Shown here in pieces: positions 45,968-56,639 of a stretch of DNA of 64,000 nucleotides; within the stretch, counting starts at the first letter, position 1, and the number at the start of each line of letters is the position of its first letter. This DNA comes from Sipunculus nudus. Taxonomy: Eukaryota; Annelida; Sipuncula; Golfingiida; Sipunculidae. The translations under genes and the position numbers were made by a program. The stretch lies in assembly GCA_026874595.1 (NCBI GenBank), contig CM049314.1, positions 64,826,800 through 64,890,799 of the forward strand. The letters run 5' to 3'. A model generated the notes under the pieces. It was not told where the DNA came from. It searched no databases and saw nothing but the letters and a program-made list of their open reading frames with translations.

Positions 45968-46530
45968 TTGTACATTTATATGATAAAATATATATTGCAC
46001 ATTATCAAACGGTTGATGCTCACATTCTTACATACAATATACTTTTGTTGTACCAAGTTTTGTTGTACCAAGGAGATTTAATAATATTGTCCTATGTAGT
46101 GTGGAATAAAACATACTCTGCACAATGTCAACAAGTTGTTGTACTTACACAAACTTATAATGTATACTGGGTTGTTGCACCTATCTTATGACATATTCAG
46201 GAAAACTGTCTTGGAATAAATCCCTATGTATAAGGGTTCAAAGATTATTGTATATTTCCATGATAAAATATATACTGCACATTATCAAACGGTTGAAGTA
46301 CACATTCTAACATACAATGCACTTTTGTTGTACCAAGTTTTGTTGTACCAAAGAGATTTAATAATATTGTCCTGTGTTGTTTGGAATAAAACATACTCTG
46401 CATATTGTCTACGAGTTGTTGTACTTACATAATCTTATAATGTATACTGGGTTGTTGCACCTGGCATATTCAGAAAACTGTCTTGTAATAGATCTCTATG
46501 TATAAGGGAGTGAAGTAATAAATCGAAGTA
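45968..46530. repeat. Two-unit tandem repeat, about 280 bp
   Basis: ATGATAAAATATATA.TGCACATTATCAAACGG begins units at about 45970 and 46250. Both contain TTGTTGTACCAAGTTTTGTTGTACC and end near GTATAAGG. They lie in the 3' flank of the receptor gene. The small frames inside are shadows of the repeat. Confidence 0.85.
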
Positions 46531-47625
46531 AATATTACTGATAGTTTTATGTTATTAGCATACTATTTAAATGTGTGGAACGTTAATCCTGAAAATCACA
46601 GGGAAAGTTGAATAGGAAACGTCCTTCGGCACCACCTGGCTATATTCCTGTGTAATGCAGTTTCTTGCCGAATCATAGTTACAAACAACCAACCGAATAA
46701 CCATTTAATAACAGTAGAAACACGGGCTTTGGGTGTAAAGGAGTTTATTGCTGTAATAAATATACAAACTGCAAGGAAAAAAGACGCAATGAATTACATT
46801 ACTGGTAGTCGCATTATTAAAACTAATATATATATATTTATATAAACATATATATGTAATAAACAGATATAATAAAAGATGTTAACAACGTACGTTGATT
46901 ATTGTTATGATACTGTTATGTACTCCTTCAGTACAAGGATGACAGCCATACCAAAGACCTCTTTCTCCTCATTATAATATTACCGAAAACTACATTAATT
47001 GACACTGAACTTAACTAAGCTAAAAGAGTAAGCTACCAAAACGCGATACTCCATTACAACTCCAGGATCACCAAGATTGCGCCAAAATCAACTACGCAAT
47101 ATAGCAAGTCAGCAACAGATAATTAGTTCTTTCATAATAAAAAAAAAATCTTTGATTCCGAAAGACGGAATCCCAAAACTTCACATTTGTATTACACAGC
47201 TACCCATGCCTGACCAAAAACGTTTTTACAAAAGTGTCTATGTCTGCATTCAACTGTTTGGAATACAATCATTCAGTTTTACAGAAAGAACATAAAAAAA
47301 CTTTCATAATATCAAAAGTCTTCATATGTTTATTTTGGGTTTTTTATATGATGGCATATGTGGCTATTAAGAAATGTACAAAGGAAATAAAAGCCAGTAT
47401 AAAAAACAAGGTATTATCGTTTCTATTTTTCAGAAGAAAGATATACGGTATGGACGGATGACAGAAAGACTGAAACAATGCAAGAGGCAAAAAAATATCT
47501 TTCATGATATTGCCTGTTTAACTTGGATCTCAAGCTTACATTCACTGAAAAAATGGAATTGCTTATTCTTTTGTCTTAGAGTTAACTCCATCTTGTGTGA
47601 TTTATCATCTTTTTACTTATTCACC
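46531..47625. other. No gene seen
   Basis: AT-rich sequence with short frames only. It may contain duplicated 3' flank of the receptor pseudogene. Confidence 0.45.
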
Positions 47626-48461
47626 TGAGCAGTTATTATATTTCCCGGCAATTTACATAGAATCATATTGAGAAAATCTGCTCTGTAATCTGGGCCGCTT
47701 ATTTTTCTTCGCTGCAAAGCGGCGTTGGAGGGATAAAAATCAAACAGGCTTTTCTTTGAATTCCTCAGCGGCATAACAGTGAACATTGAATTTATAGAAT
47801 TGTCAAGCAAGTACCTCTAATGATGTCACCAACCGAGGACAACAATTACCCAGATAGCAAACATAGGTCTTCGTCCCTTAACAAAATAGAAGCATCCTTC
47901 ATCTTCAGTTATTGTAGCGAGGGTACAGGAAGAGGCGACCAGAGAGAAAATCACAACTATTGCTGATTTGATCGTTGCATTCTTAAATTTAGTAACGGAC
48001 TTCGATATTGAAGGATACACTATGACCAAAAACCTGCTACCTCTGATATACAACAACAATCTAACTGGCTCGACATTGACGTGCATGCATTAAGAAATAT
48101 TTCATTAACTGACAGAGCGCTTGAAATGCTGAGATACCGCCAGGCATTTATTTTCTTGTTATCAAATCGAGGCTGTCAAAATAGCCAACACAATCAGAAG
48201 ATGCAATGGGTACTTTTGCGCGTGCGGGTTGAAAACTAAATTACGGCCACCGACAGGACGTTCCCTACGATTTCCGCCACCGTGACAACATTAACTAAGT
48301 AGCTGCTGAATAGTTGTTCTGCCGTGCCCAACCCAGTATAAGAAGGCTCGTCTGTTAATAGAATTGCTGACAATGCTAGAGGTGCCCACTTGTTGTCCCC
48401 ACCTGACTGAGAAGACGGTTTGTGGAGGAGATGTTGATGTATTTGGTATCATTCTCCATTG
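47626..48461 (-). pseudogene. Decayed GPCR, relative of the 27.8-kb receptor
   Basis: On the minus strand the copy begins MENDTKYINISS at 48461, preceded by GAGGCGCAATTT, which matches GAGGCGCAACTTT before the intact gene. Pieces in different frames then follow the intact receptor: RGSRFLVIVYP, VIFSLVASSCTLATITEDEG and KGRRPMFAIWVIVV. The last piece jumps from the third intracellular loop (NAALQRRK) straight to the tail (YRADFLNMILCK), so TM6 and TM7 are deleted. Several indels and stops make it non-functional. It is closer to the 27.8-kb gene than to the 44.7-kb gene. Confidence 0.88.
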
Positions 48462-48483
48462 CAAATTGCGCCTCAACGGGAAG

Positions 48484-48564
<81 letters not shown>

Positions 48565-48615
48565 GAGAGATGGAAAGGGTATACACAGAAAAGTGGTTCA
48601 CAACTATTCATACAG

Positions 48616-48669
<54 letters not shown>

Positions 48670-48671
48670 GT
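48484..48671. repeat. (TA)n-(GA)n and (TA)n microsatellites
   Basis: TA at 48485-48520, GA at 48521-48570, TA again at 48617-48669. Frames across them are spurious. Confidence 0.95.
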
Positions 48672-48830
48672 AATAAGTGGTATAGCCGTATTAGTCTGTA
48701 GTAGAAGCAAAAGTTAAGATAAACAGTGACGCCTTTTAGATAGACTAACCAGTTTATTAACACATTAGTCTTTCTTAAAGGCGTCACTGTTTATCTAAGC
48801 TTTCGTTATATATATATATATGTATAAATG
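48672..48830. repeat. Penelope-like terminal fragment with 20-bp inverted repeat
   Basis: GTATAGCCGTATTAGTCTG and later GACTAACCAGTTTATTAA and AAGCTTTCGT occur in the order I recall for a widespread Penelope-type repeat. Within it 48717-48736 and 48777-48796 are perfect 20-bp inverted repeats (AGATAAACAGTGACGCCTTT). In the recalled element the AAGCTTTCG end leads into a hammerhead; here a TA microsatellite replaces it. Confidence 0.4.
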
Positions 48831-49870
48831 TAGGTAGGTAGGTAAAATCTATACCTGTGAACACTTACCGACACATTGTAAGAAATATTGATATGTATAT
48901 ATACCTGTATATATGTTTATACAAGATAAAATACCTATTCACATTAACAGGTCAAGACATTAATTAGGTCAAGTATGTAAAAATATACATAAATAATGTA
49001 TACATACACGGTATTATACATCAGACTTTCGTTTGAAAATATTAACAACATTAAACCTGCTGATGAAAACATTACTCCATGCCTCCATTTTTAAAAATGT
49101 TAAACAATAACAAAAAATCAAATTTGAAAAATTTGCCGTAAAGCCGTAAATTGGAATTAAACTGAATCTCTAATAAGAATTTTTAAATAATGTCACGTGA
49201 TATATGATTGATAAAATGGTTTTTATTAAACCAAATATTATAATATTAAGATATATTTCAACATTATTACAACAGATAATTCTTCAAAAGTATAAACTTT
49301 TTAAATGTCTATAAAATATTTTTAAATGAACTGTTACCAAAAATATACATAAATATTTAGGTTTAAAATGCTTTTTTTTCTTATAAATGGAAATATTTTA
49401 GTTAATACCAATAATAATAGGTTCTGAAAACTGGTAGAGAATCTGTTGAACCCTTTATAATTCCGAGAGAGATATCTCACATAATGTCATTTAACTCAAT
49501 AAATGAGACAAACTGCCGACAAAATAAGTAGGAAACACAGAAAACCTGTTACATCGCAATTGTCTAAGAGAGAAACTTATGTTCTAAATGTGGAGCATAC
49601 ATTTACCAATCATGCTTCCAAAGAACAGGTTTAACATGTCGCATAGTCTGAGAACCGATCTAGTTTCATTTGTCTTATTTTTCAAGGGTATCCTGATGAG
49701 CACGTTTTATAAAGATTGCGGGGAATTTACGTCAGAATTCGAACTATAACAGAAATAGTTGCCATCTTAATAAAGAAGAAATCATGGAAATACATTTTAA
49801 TGGAAAACACATGTGCTGTTTGATGATATTGCCGGTGGCATATTGACAGATAAATGGTAACAGGCAGATT
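48831..49870. other. Intron-like flank of the receptor pseudogene, no gene
   Basis: AT-rich. 49018-49075 resembles the intron of the intact receptor near 29.0 kb (ACATCAGACTTTC, then ACATTAAAC.TG.TGA). Confidence 0.45.
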
Positions 49871-49875
49871 GAACG

Positions 49876-50080
49876 ATGTTACCTCTCTCTCTCTCTGTAT
49901 ATGCGTGTGCCCTGGTTCATCAGCGTCGTACCAAAATATTTCATATCCATATAGTCCTACCCATGGTTTTAAAGGCTGAAATATTCATACCACTAAGGGG
50001 AGTGGTTGTATCTTGTATCACATCTTTTGAAGTTCCATTTTGTAACTTTTGTAACAAGATTTTCTATTGCTGAATTTTGA
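49876..50080 (+). repeat. Duplicate of the post-exon-1 region at 53290-53400
   Basis: After a CT run, GTTCATCAGCGTCGTACCAA aligns with GTTCATAAGCATCATACCAA at 53325-53345, also directly after a CT run. It looks like a relic of another promoter/intron unit without a recognisable exon. Confidence 0.5.
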
Positions 50081-50494
50081 CCAGTAAAGACACTATGACT
50101 GACTTTTTAATTCATCACATTTTCATTGCTGTTCCAAATCTTTATTCGATAACTCTGACTATCTGTGCATTTCCTTAAAAGATATAATTATTTTTCATCT
50201 TAAAAACATATGCTAATACTGAATCTACTGTAAACGAGATATATCAAAGTTGCGTCCAACGTACAACGACCATTTATATTGTTTTCAAATAAAGGTAATA
50301 CAAGAAAGCCAAGATTATTAGCTTATACATTTCACATTTAAAGTATATTTTTCTGAACTAAAAACAAAATTAGATACTCACTTAATGTGGTAATGAGCAT
50401 TTTACTTTGTTTACTGCTTATTTGATTAAAATTATGTTCTGCATATTAATTTCATTAATGAAACTTGAATTCTAATAATTGTATAAAATAAAAA

Positions 50495-50605
50495 ATAGAG
50501 GTAAAATGGTGCTCTGCAGATGTACATACTTAGATTAAGAATAAGATAAGAGAGAATAAAAAATGTAGGCGGTTACCTCAACCAAAAATGAATAAAAAAC
50601 AAAGG
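50495..50605 (+). repeat. SINE 3' fragment
   Basis: AAATGGTGCTCTGCAGATGTACATACTTAG followed by GGCGGTTACCTC and an A-rich end matches the tail of the SINEs at 61.6 and 62.4 kb. Confidence 0.6.
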
Positions 50606-50905
50606 TAAAGCATGAGTAAAAATAATAGGCTGTGGTTTTGAAAAGTCTGAAGATATTTTATCAAAAGTGAGCTAAAACATGATTGATTCAATACTTATAT
50701 TGGATCTGCTGATAATAAGGAATTGATCGAGTGTTGCTTCGTTGAAAAGGGATAGAGAGGGACACCGATAGCAATTGAGCTTAAACTGACCGCTTACATA
50801 CCGCCCATGTTAACGGATGTAAATTCCTAAATCCATTCATCAGTTGAATCAATCATAGAAGTTTACCATAATGAATTGTGGAAACCGGAGTATTAAACAG
50901 AATTA
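50606..50905. other. No gene seen
   Basis: AT-rich intergenic sequence. Confidence 0.5.
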
Positions 50906-50918
50906 AACACACACACAC

Positions 50919-50970
<52 letters not shown>

Positions 50971-50975
50971 AGAGA

Positions 50976-51016
<41 letters not shown>
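50906..51016. repeat. (CA)n-(TA)n-(GA)n compound microsatellite
   Basis: CA, then TA at about 50922-50966, then GA to 51014. Reading frames on both strands are spurious. Confidence 0.95.
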
Positions 51017-51017
<1 letters not shown>

Positions 51018-51112
51018 ATTATCCCATGATAAACGAGAAACAGCTGTTGAACATGGCGTGTACAGTTGGATATTAGTGTTCAGGACAGCAAGGTTACACA
51101 AATGATTCGTGG

Positions 51113-51240
51113 ATTTAACTCATAATTCATACCAGTATTGAACTGTCCATTTCCTGAATAATTTACAAGGTCATTGGAATAGCGTTGCAGGTTGAAATCA
51201 GAGCAAAATACGCTACATTCTATTACAAGATCTACCAATC
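51113..51240 (+). repeat. Duplicate of the region upstream of the 53-kb promoter
   Basis: AACTCATAATTCATACCAGTATTGAACTG aligns to 52815-52845 (GACTCATTATTCATAACCGGTATAGAACTG), and TCCTGAATAATTTACAAGGT to TCTTGAATAATTCAATAACGG. It marks another lost or remote promoter unit. Confidence 0.5.
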
Positions 51241-52373
51241 ACGCCTTTGTGGCAATCAAAGCAGTAATGTTTTAGTTGGCTTCCTCCGAGATGTTATCTA
51301 GTTCAGAAACTTCTAGTGAAATGTTCACTGTCTAAAAAATCCCTTTCACAAGCATGCGCACTGCACCTAAAGGGCGTCTGTTAGGTTTGAACCTTTGAGC
51401 CATCATTGTGGGTATGTTAATCGAAAGTAACTTCATGCCACAGACATAAATAGGAACACCACTACTAAAGATAAGACAGGATACCATCATTTTTATTATA
51501 TAGTATAGTTATTAGTCTCTCACCTTTACGTGTATAAAATGCACCCGAACTGTTAGTACCAAAAGATACCACTAGGGTAGTGAAAAAGGTGTAAGCTCCT
51601 GTGAAATTAAGCATCCATGGCTTAATCCCTCAATCTAAAATCAAACTTAAAGTCGTTTCACATGTATTATTGACGCCATGAATACAGTATAAATCTGATC
51701 CAGAGTTCTTTCTGATCTTATATGTAATCGTGAAATTCAAATTCAATTTCGTCATATGTATTAATATGTTTTAATTTAATCTTTATAAAAGGCACCAGAT
51801 GTTAAGCAGTCAATAACAGCTAAAAACTGTTAAACAAATTAATATTAAATAACCCGACAATCTCTCAAGCTGTTTTCCCTGTATAATGTTTCCTACATTT
51901 TCTGGATCAATTAAAATGCAATTTAAAAGTCTCTATGTCCGTCGGTCTGTCACTCGGTCTAGGTGTCTTTCTGCCTTTTTCTTCTGTTGTTCTCAACCGG
52001 TGCCACACCAAAAGAAATGTTCTGAATCTAACATATAGTGATAATATTGTTTCGGTAATTGTCAATAACGGATTCACTGAACTAGCAGGAAATATTTATT
52101 ATATCGCAATAACCTTTCTTGACGTAATTTACTTGTTTTTGTCGTTATATATATTTTTTACCAAACTACGGAGGATCCTAGTCTTTGAAAAGAGAATCTT
52201 AATTTTCCATCCCTAGGTATTATGGATTATGGGTGTTCCAACTAAGTTATAATTAATCACAACATATGATATTACAACTAAATTTTCCATATACACAATA
52301 TTACGGCCTGGGGGCAGTATCCCGTATTAATACACAATATAACTCTTTCAATATTACTGTTTCGGGTTCATAT
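51241..52373. other. No gene seen
   Basis: Intergenic. A 93-codon frame at 51935-52216 is hydrophobic and AT-driven, with no family recognised. Confidence 0.45.
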
Positions 52374-52529
52374 TGTTACTCGGTGACATAAAAGCGGACT
52401 GAACTGTGTCGCTAGGGAGGCTTGCTTTGCTAGCGAAGCGGTTTGTACGCCTGACTTTTGCGCCACCGACATGGGTTCGAAACCGAGATCGGCCTAATGT
52501 TTTCCCCTTAGCAATTTTTCTTCGTAACA
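52374..52529 (+). mobile_element. tRNA-like short element bounded by TGTTAC/GTAACA
   Basis: 156 bp start TGTTAC and end GTAACA, flanked on each side by ATAT. Inside is a tRNA-like body: A-box-like TAGCGAAGCGGTTTGTACGC, then a B-box-like GGGTTCGAAAC. The same body recurs twice at 59472-59780. The ends resemble both short terminal inverted repeats and LTR-type TG...CA ends; the body resembles a SINE head. Confidence 0.6.
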
Positions 52530-52971
52530 ATATATGTTCGTGCTCTGTATTGAAGTTGATCAGACAGCCGTGATATTCAGAGCATGCATTGAGCACGACT
52601 GCCAAGATATTAACTATGGTCCACGTGTTAATAACCGTTTCATAAGTGGCGCCACTTAATATTGGTGTAATTGACCGTTGTGCATTGAATGTAGCAAGGG
52701 TTATAAATGCAATTATCATGAAGAGTATAACACTGATGCCCCGGTTTATTAATTTTGATTGCATTGGTATCAAGTTGCTCAGGACATAAAGACGAAACGT
52801 ATCATCTGACAAATTGACTCATTATTCATAACCGGTATAGAACTGTCTGGTTTCTTGAATAATTCAATAACGGTAATGGCCAGCAGTTCTACACAATACG
52901 CTTAACATGTTGAATGTAACAAAGTGATCTGCAATATCCCAGAGAGACCATGGGCTCATGGCAAAGGATTG

Positions 52972-53183
52972 TATAAATGCGACCACGCTTAGTGTAACAA
53001 ACACAGTTCTACTTGTCAGCTTCAATTGTAGACTTTCATCAGCCACATCCTTATTTGTAGTGGTATTGTGGTTGGTGGGTTCCACAACGAGAATTCCTCT
53101 GCTTCGACACTTGTACAGTAAAGGCTTCCTTAAACCACATTGCTGTAAAAGTAATCACGTTCAAGACACCCTGTCGGGGAGTA
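52972..53183 (+). promoter_or_regulatory. Promoter and noncoding exon 1 of the truncated receptor
   Basis: TATAAATGCGACCACG at 52972-52987 is followed by an exon sharing CAGCCACATCCTTATTTGTAG with the units at 36.4 and 39.9 kb. By alignment the donor would be GGGGA|GTAATC at about 53184, weaker than its relatives' GTAAGC. The coding exon begins 1 kb downstream. Confidence 0.5.
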
Positions 53184-53235
53184 ATCAAAATGTTTTTCTC
53201 CCCCTCTCTTTCCTTCTCTCTTTCGTTGTTTTCTG

Positions 53236-53249
53236 TCCTTCTGTCTGGC

Positions 53250-53286
<37 letters not shown>

Positions 53287-53312
53287 GTCTCTCTCTCTCT
53301 CTCCCCCCCCCC
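53236..53312 (+). repeat. (CTGT)n-(CT)n-(C)n tract in intron 1
   Basis: CTGT repeats, then CT, then C homopolymer. Positionally equivalent to the CT tracts after the other exon 1 units. Confidence 0.95.
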
Positions 53313-54209
53313 CGCGTGCTATAGTTCATAAGCATCATACCAACAGTGTTGCTATTTGTATATCTGCTCCATTTAAACTTGGACCTTAAGTTTGAACAAT
53401 TTGTGTGGAGGAAGAAAATGGTTGCTTGTGTGGTTCTTTGCAGGATTTTATACCATGATGACAGTGTGTCCAAATTAAATTTATCTAATTTTATGTTTAT
53501 TTCTGATAATTTCATTCAATATTTTTGTTCTAAGGACTTAGTCTAAACTCTAGGTTGTGTTGGTGTTTTTATAAGGGATGTAATTATAATTCATCCTACG
53601 AAGTATACTAATACAGAGCCTATTTTATACAAGATACAACAACCCTGCTTTCAAGGTCCTGCAAAGACAATTTGTGTCTGTTCTCAAACAATAGCGAGAC
53701 CAGAAATGAATGTTAAGAATTGTTGATTCAAATTTATCATTTAAATATATTTTTCAAGAAAACTAACCCCCTTTTATAATTATGCTGTATTGGGAACTTT
53801 GTTTTATGAACTTGTTTAAGGAATTTATCCTTAAAATTTGGTTTAAAATTAACAACAAAGCGAATTGAGTTTCAGTTTTTTGAACATTCAAATTTCCCTT
53901 TCTGTACGGTGAACAGAAAAGTATTGATTTAACTTAATTTGCTAATTTCCTCATTATCAATAATATAATTGATAACAGAAATATTCAATAGTACAATGTT
54001 TAGTAAACCAGAAAAAAAATTATCAAAAGGCTAAGGGTAACGCACCTGAAGGTTTATCTTTTAAAAGTTGCTCACCTTTATGCGATTTCTGAAAAAAAGC
54101 CATTCTTTTGGATTCGATTTGAATTTATTTAAATTGTATAATTAAATTATATAAGGAAAATGATTAAATCTACGTAATTATATACATATAACATTTCTCG
54201 GGTTTTTAG
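53313..54209. other. Intron 1 of the truncated receptor
   Basis: AT-rich. It ends in the acceptor CGGGTTTTTAG (AG at 54208-54209), two bases before the ATG. Confidence 0.5.
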
Positions 54210-54211
54210 GG

Positions 54212-54727
54212 ATGGAGAATGCCACAGAATATATCAACTTCTCGCCGACCTCACTGATGGAGCCATGTTCTCAGTCAAGTGAGAGCAGCAAGGAGACATC
54301 TTCAGCGTTCCCGACAATCTTGCCTACTACAATTCTCCCAACAAAAGACTCTTCGGACACCGCGTTTGATGTAGTAGAAAGGTTCTTCAATGATTACGGA
54401 GTTTATATTGTCACTGCTGTTGGAATCGTGGGAAACGCCCTATCAGTGGCCGTCATCTTGTTCTCCCCGCGCATGCGCAAGAGTACACATGGTCTATTTC
54501 TGATTTTGTTGGCAATTTTTGACAGCCTGGTGTTGATATTAACCAGACTGAATGCTCAGGTTGGATTTGGATTTATTCCAGCATCGCAGGCGATTTGTCA
54601 GTCATTAAATTTCTTAATGCTTGCATGTCAATGTGCAGCTACTTTTACTATTGTTTGTATCTTCCTGTTTACTCCTGGAACCCATGGTAATATAAGTTCT
54701 CATTCTAACTTCTCACGATCTAAATAA
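54212..54727 (+). pseudogene. GPCR truncated after TM3 (171 codons)
   Basis: It begins MENATEYINFSP right after a 3' splice site and follows the 27.8-kb receptor closely through TM1 (VTAVGIVGNALSVAVILFS), TM2 (THGLFLILLAIFDSLVL) and most of TM3 (NFLMLACQCAATFTIVCI). At about 54660, just before the SRF motif, similarity stops and an unrelated tail (FLFTPGTHGNISS...) leads to a stop. No TM4-TM7 sequence was found downstream to 55.3 kb. Either a deletion/insertion broke the gene, or it makes a three-TM fragment. The coding part is otherwise undamaged, so the loss looks recent. Confidence 0.82.
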
Positions 54728-54840
54728 TATCTGATACCGCTAAACAGGTTAGATAACTAGTTTAAACATATAATCGAGCTGCCGGGTTACACACGCACAC
54801 TTTTCTAACCATCTTACAAAGCTCTCAATAGATGGTGGTG

Positions 54841-54877
<37 letters not shown>

Positions 54878-54989
54878 AATTTCAAGCAAAACGTACTTTC
54901 TGAGCACTTGCAAGAAACTTCTCCAGCATAGTTTTCCCAGCCTTTTTTAATGCCTTTATAATGATTAAACAGCTTTTCGTTTGCGAGGA
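54728..54989. repeat. (CA)n at 54841-54872 and flank
   Basis: A CA microsatellite in otherwise featureless sequence after the truncated receptor. Confidence 0.8.
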
Positions 54990-55190
54990 CCTGTATGTAA
55001 GTCTTCACTGCGTGCTGCCGACTGACTGCATGAGGCGGCTCCTAGACCTCGGTTCATATTTTGCGGGCTTATGCATATTTATCTGGACTGATGTGCCGTC
55101 GTAAGTGAGGGGTGAGTGCTCCGGCCCATCACCGTTTGGCGTAAAATCACATTCACCGAATAAATGTTTACATTACACCTCCAGTCAGTA
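54990..55190 (+). repeat. Interspersed repeat A, copy 1
   Basis: GCATATTTATCTGGACTGATG, GTGCCGTCGTAAGT and CACCGTTTGGCGTAA, ending GAATAAATGTTTACAT, recur in the same order at 62895-63058. The AATAAA-containing end suggests a retroposon 3' end. Confidence 0.7.
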
Positions 55191-55359
55191 GTATATTTAG
55201 AGAACAAGGGTTTATTCAATATCCACCCGCAGCGCTGGGGCTACCCATCCTCGATTAGACAATATCTAACACACCTAACGGTACTGGTTAGAAAAAAAAC
55301 CCAATCCCTGATAAAATTAAATTCTTAGAAATTAAATAAATTGTAATGTAGCACATTAT

Positions 55360-56250
55360 TTATGATAGGAGTTTATCTCCTATCAGTTTAGAGTATTTGA
55401 TATGTGTTTGTAGAGGTAGGACAAGGTAACGTTGGTATGCGGAACTCCCTTAGTCTCCCAGCATTTGAATGACTTCCGAGGACAGCCCGCATACCAGGGC
55501 CCACGATGCGCCTCATCTCCAACAGCTCTGGCCAGAATAACGGGAGCAGTCGTATCCGCGTAATCCGAGGGTTGAAGATAACCTGTGGGAGAAATGAGCC
55601 TGCTAATTAATAATAAAGACGGGTACGGACTGACCGGGCAAGGGGGACACCATGAAGGAATTAAGCACTGCTGTTTCTGGGCAGAGAGGGTGGTTACGGA
55701 TCCTAGGGAGCGGAAAAACAGTTCGCGTTGTTGGAATTGAATCGTTTTTGAATGCCTCACGCGGATTTTTCAGGCCAAAATTTGTAACCAGAAAATCATC
55801 TCTTGTTATGTGTTTGGTATGATCAAAGTCATTCAGATTTTTTAAGAGGTAAGGTTACCCTTACGGAAGAGATTAAAGAAAGCCACAAAGCACATTGCCA
55901 AAAAGAAGACATCAGAAGGTTTAGACCAATTCAGCTTTATTTTGATAGACAGCAATATGTCAGGGGTATTTGGCGATATGTGGCTTACCTTGTCCGCTTT
56001 TACCCTTTTGATACGAAAAAATAGAGAGTAAAAACCAGTTATCCTTAAGCGGGTTCTCTAGGCCTACCTCCAACTGTATTAAACAAATTATATTCAGGTA
56101 CTGCTTAATTTTGCTCTGTTTACAAGTGCGAGCTAGATACGCCGCATATCTGCATAGGTTGTGATTCGTTATAGGTATTTAGGGAATCCCAAGAGATAAG
56201 CAGAATTTAATGTAGGCACGCCGGTGGGAGCTGTAGGTTGTCTAAGTGGA
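55360..56250 (-). pseudogene. DIRS-type tyrosine recombinase, decayed
   Basis: Reading across frames on the minus strand: SSHRRAYIKFCLSLGIP at about 56180-56235, then RYAAYLARTCKQSKIKQYLN and LENPLKDNWF at 56035-56155. FFNLFRKGNL, which holds the first catalytic arginine, lies near 55850-55880, and RHSKTIQFQQREL near 55740. The C-terminal end is RYLVLPLQTHIKYSKLIGD, stopping at 55360. This order is that of the tyrosine recombinase of DIRS/Ngaro retrotransposons, which integrates circular DNA. The HxxR box before the nucleophile tyrosine is destroyed, and at least four frame changes are needed, so it is a fossil. Confidence 0.65.
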
Positions 56251-56611
56251 GGCGGCAAAGATGGCCGAGCGGTACACAGCTACTTCCTTGTCCAGGTCTG
56301 TAATCAGGCGGGCAGCGTATTGCGGTAGAGCCTTTGTTAAGCATGCCTAGGTCACACATGCTGTCCGTGTACACAACCACCGTGTGGCCCTTCCATTGAT
56401 GTCCCCACGTCTTGGCTGCAGCTATCACTGAGAGTACCTCTTTACTCGGCTTGAAATTTCGTTTCCGATTAAAACGCTCAAGATAAGCTAGCCACCAGCG
56501 AATATCTGTAAAGAATTCTTTGCTGAGAGTGCGGGTGTGATCCGGTCCCTTTAATAGGACCATTTCATTTAGTATGCAGCGCAAAAATACTTTTCCACCA
56601 GACACCACCAA
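56207..56611 (-). pseudogene. DIRS-type RNase H, internally deleted
   Basis: GGKVFLRCILNEM, LSKEFFTDIRWWLAYLERFN, then VLSVIAAAKTWGHQWKG, VVVYTDSMCDLGMLNKGST: the order of the RT-to-RNase H region of DIRS elements. Between 'ERFN' and 'EVLSV' the strand carrying the first catalytic aspartate (normally a TDAS-like motif) is missing, so about 40 residues were deleted while the frame stayed open. The frame after GSTA is shifted and the recombinase follows. No RT domain was found upstream. Confidence 0.65.
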
Positions 56612-56639
56612 GGACGCCTAGGATAGCTTGTTTCTGTTG

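Noticed and set aside
48291-48717. Long frames on both strands over the TA/GA repeats
   Set aside because: Dipeptide repeats from microsatellites plus the antisense or edge of the receptor pseudogene.
50853-51105. Frames on both strands over a compound microsatellite
   Set aside because: IY and RE dipeptide runs produced by TA and GA repeats.
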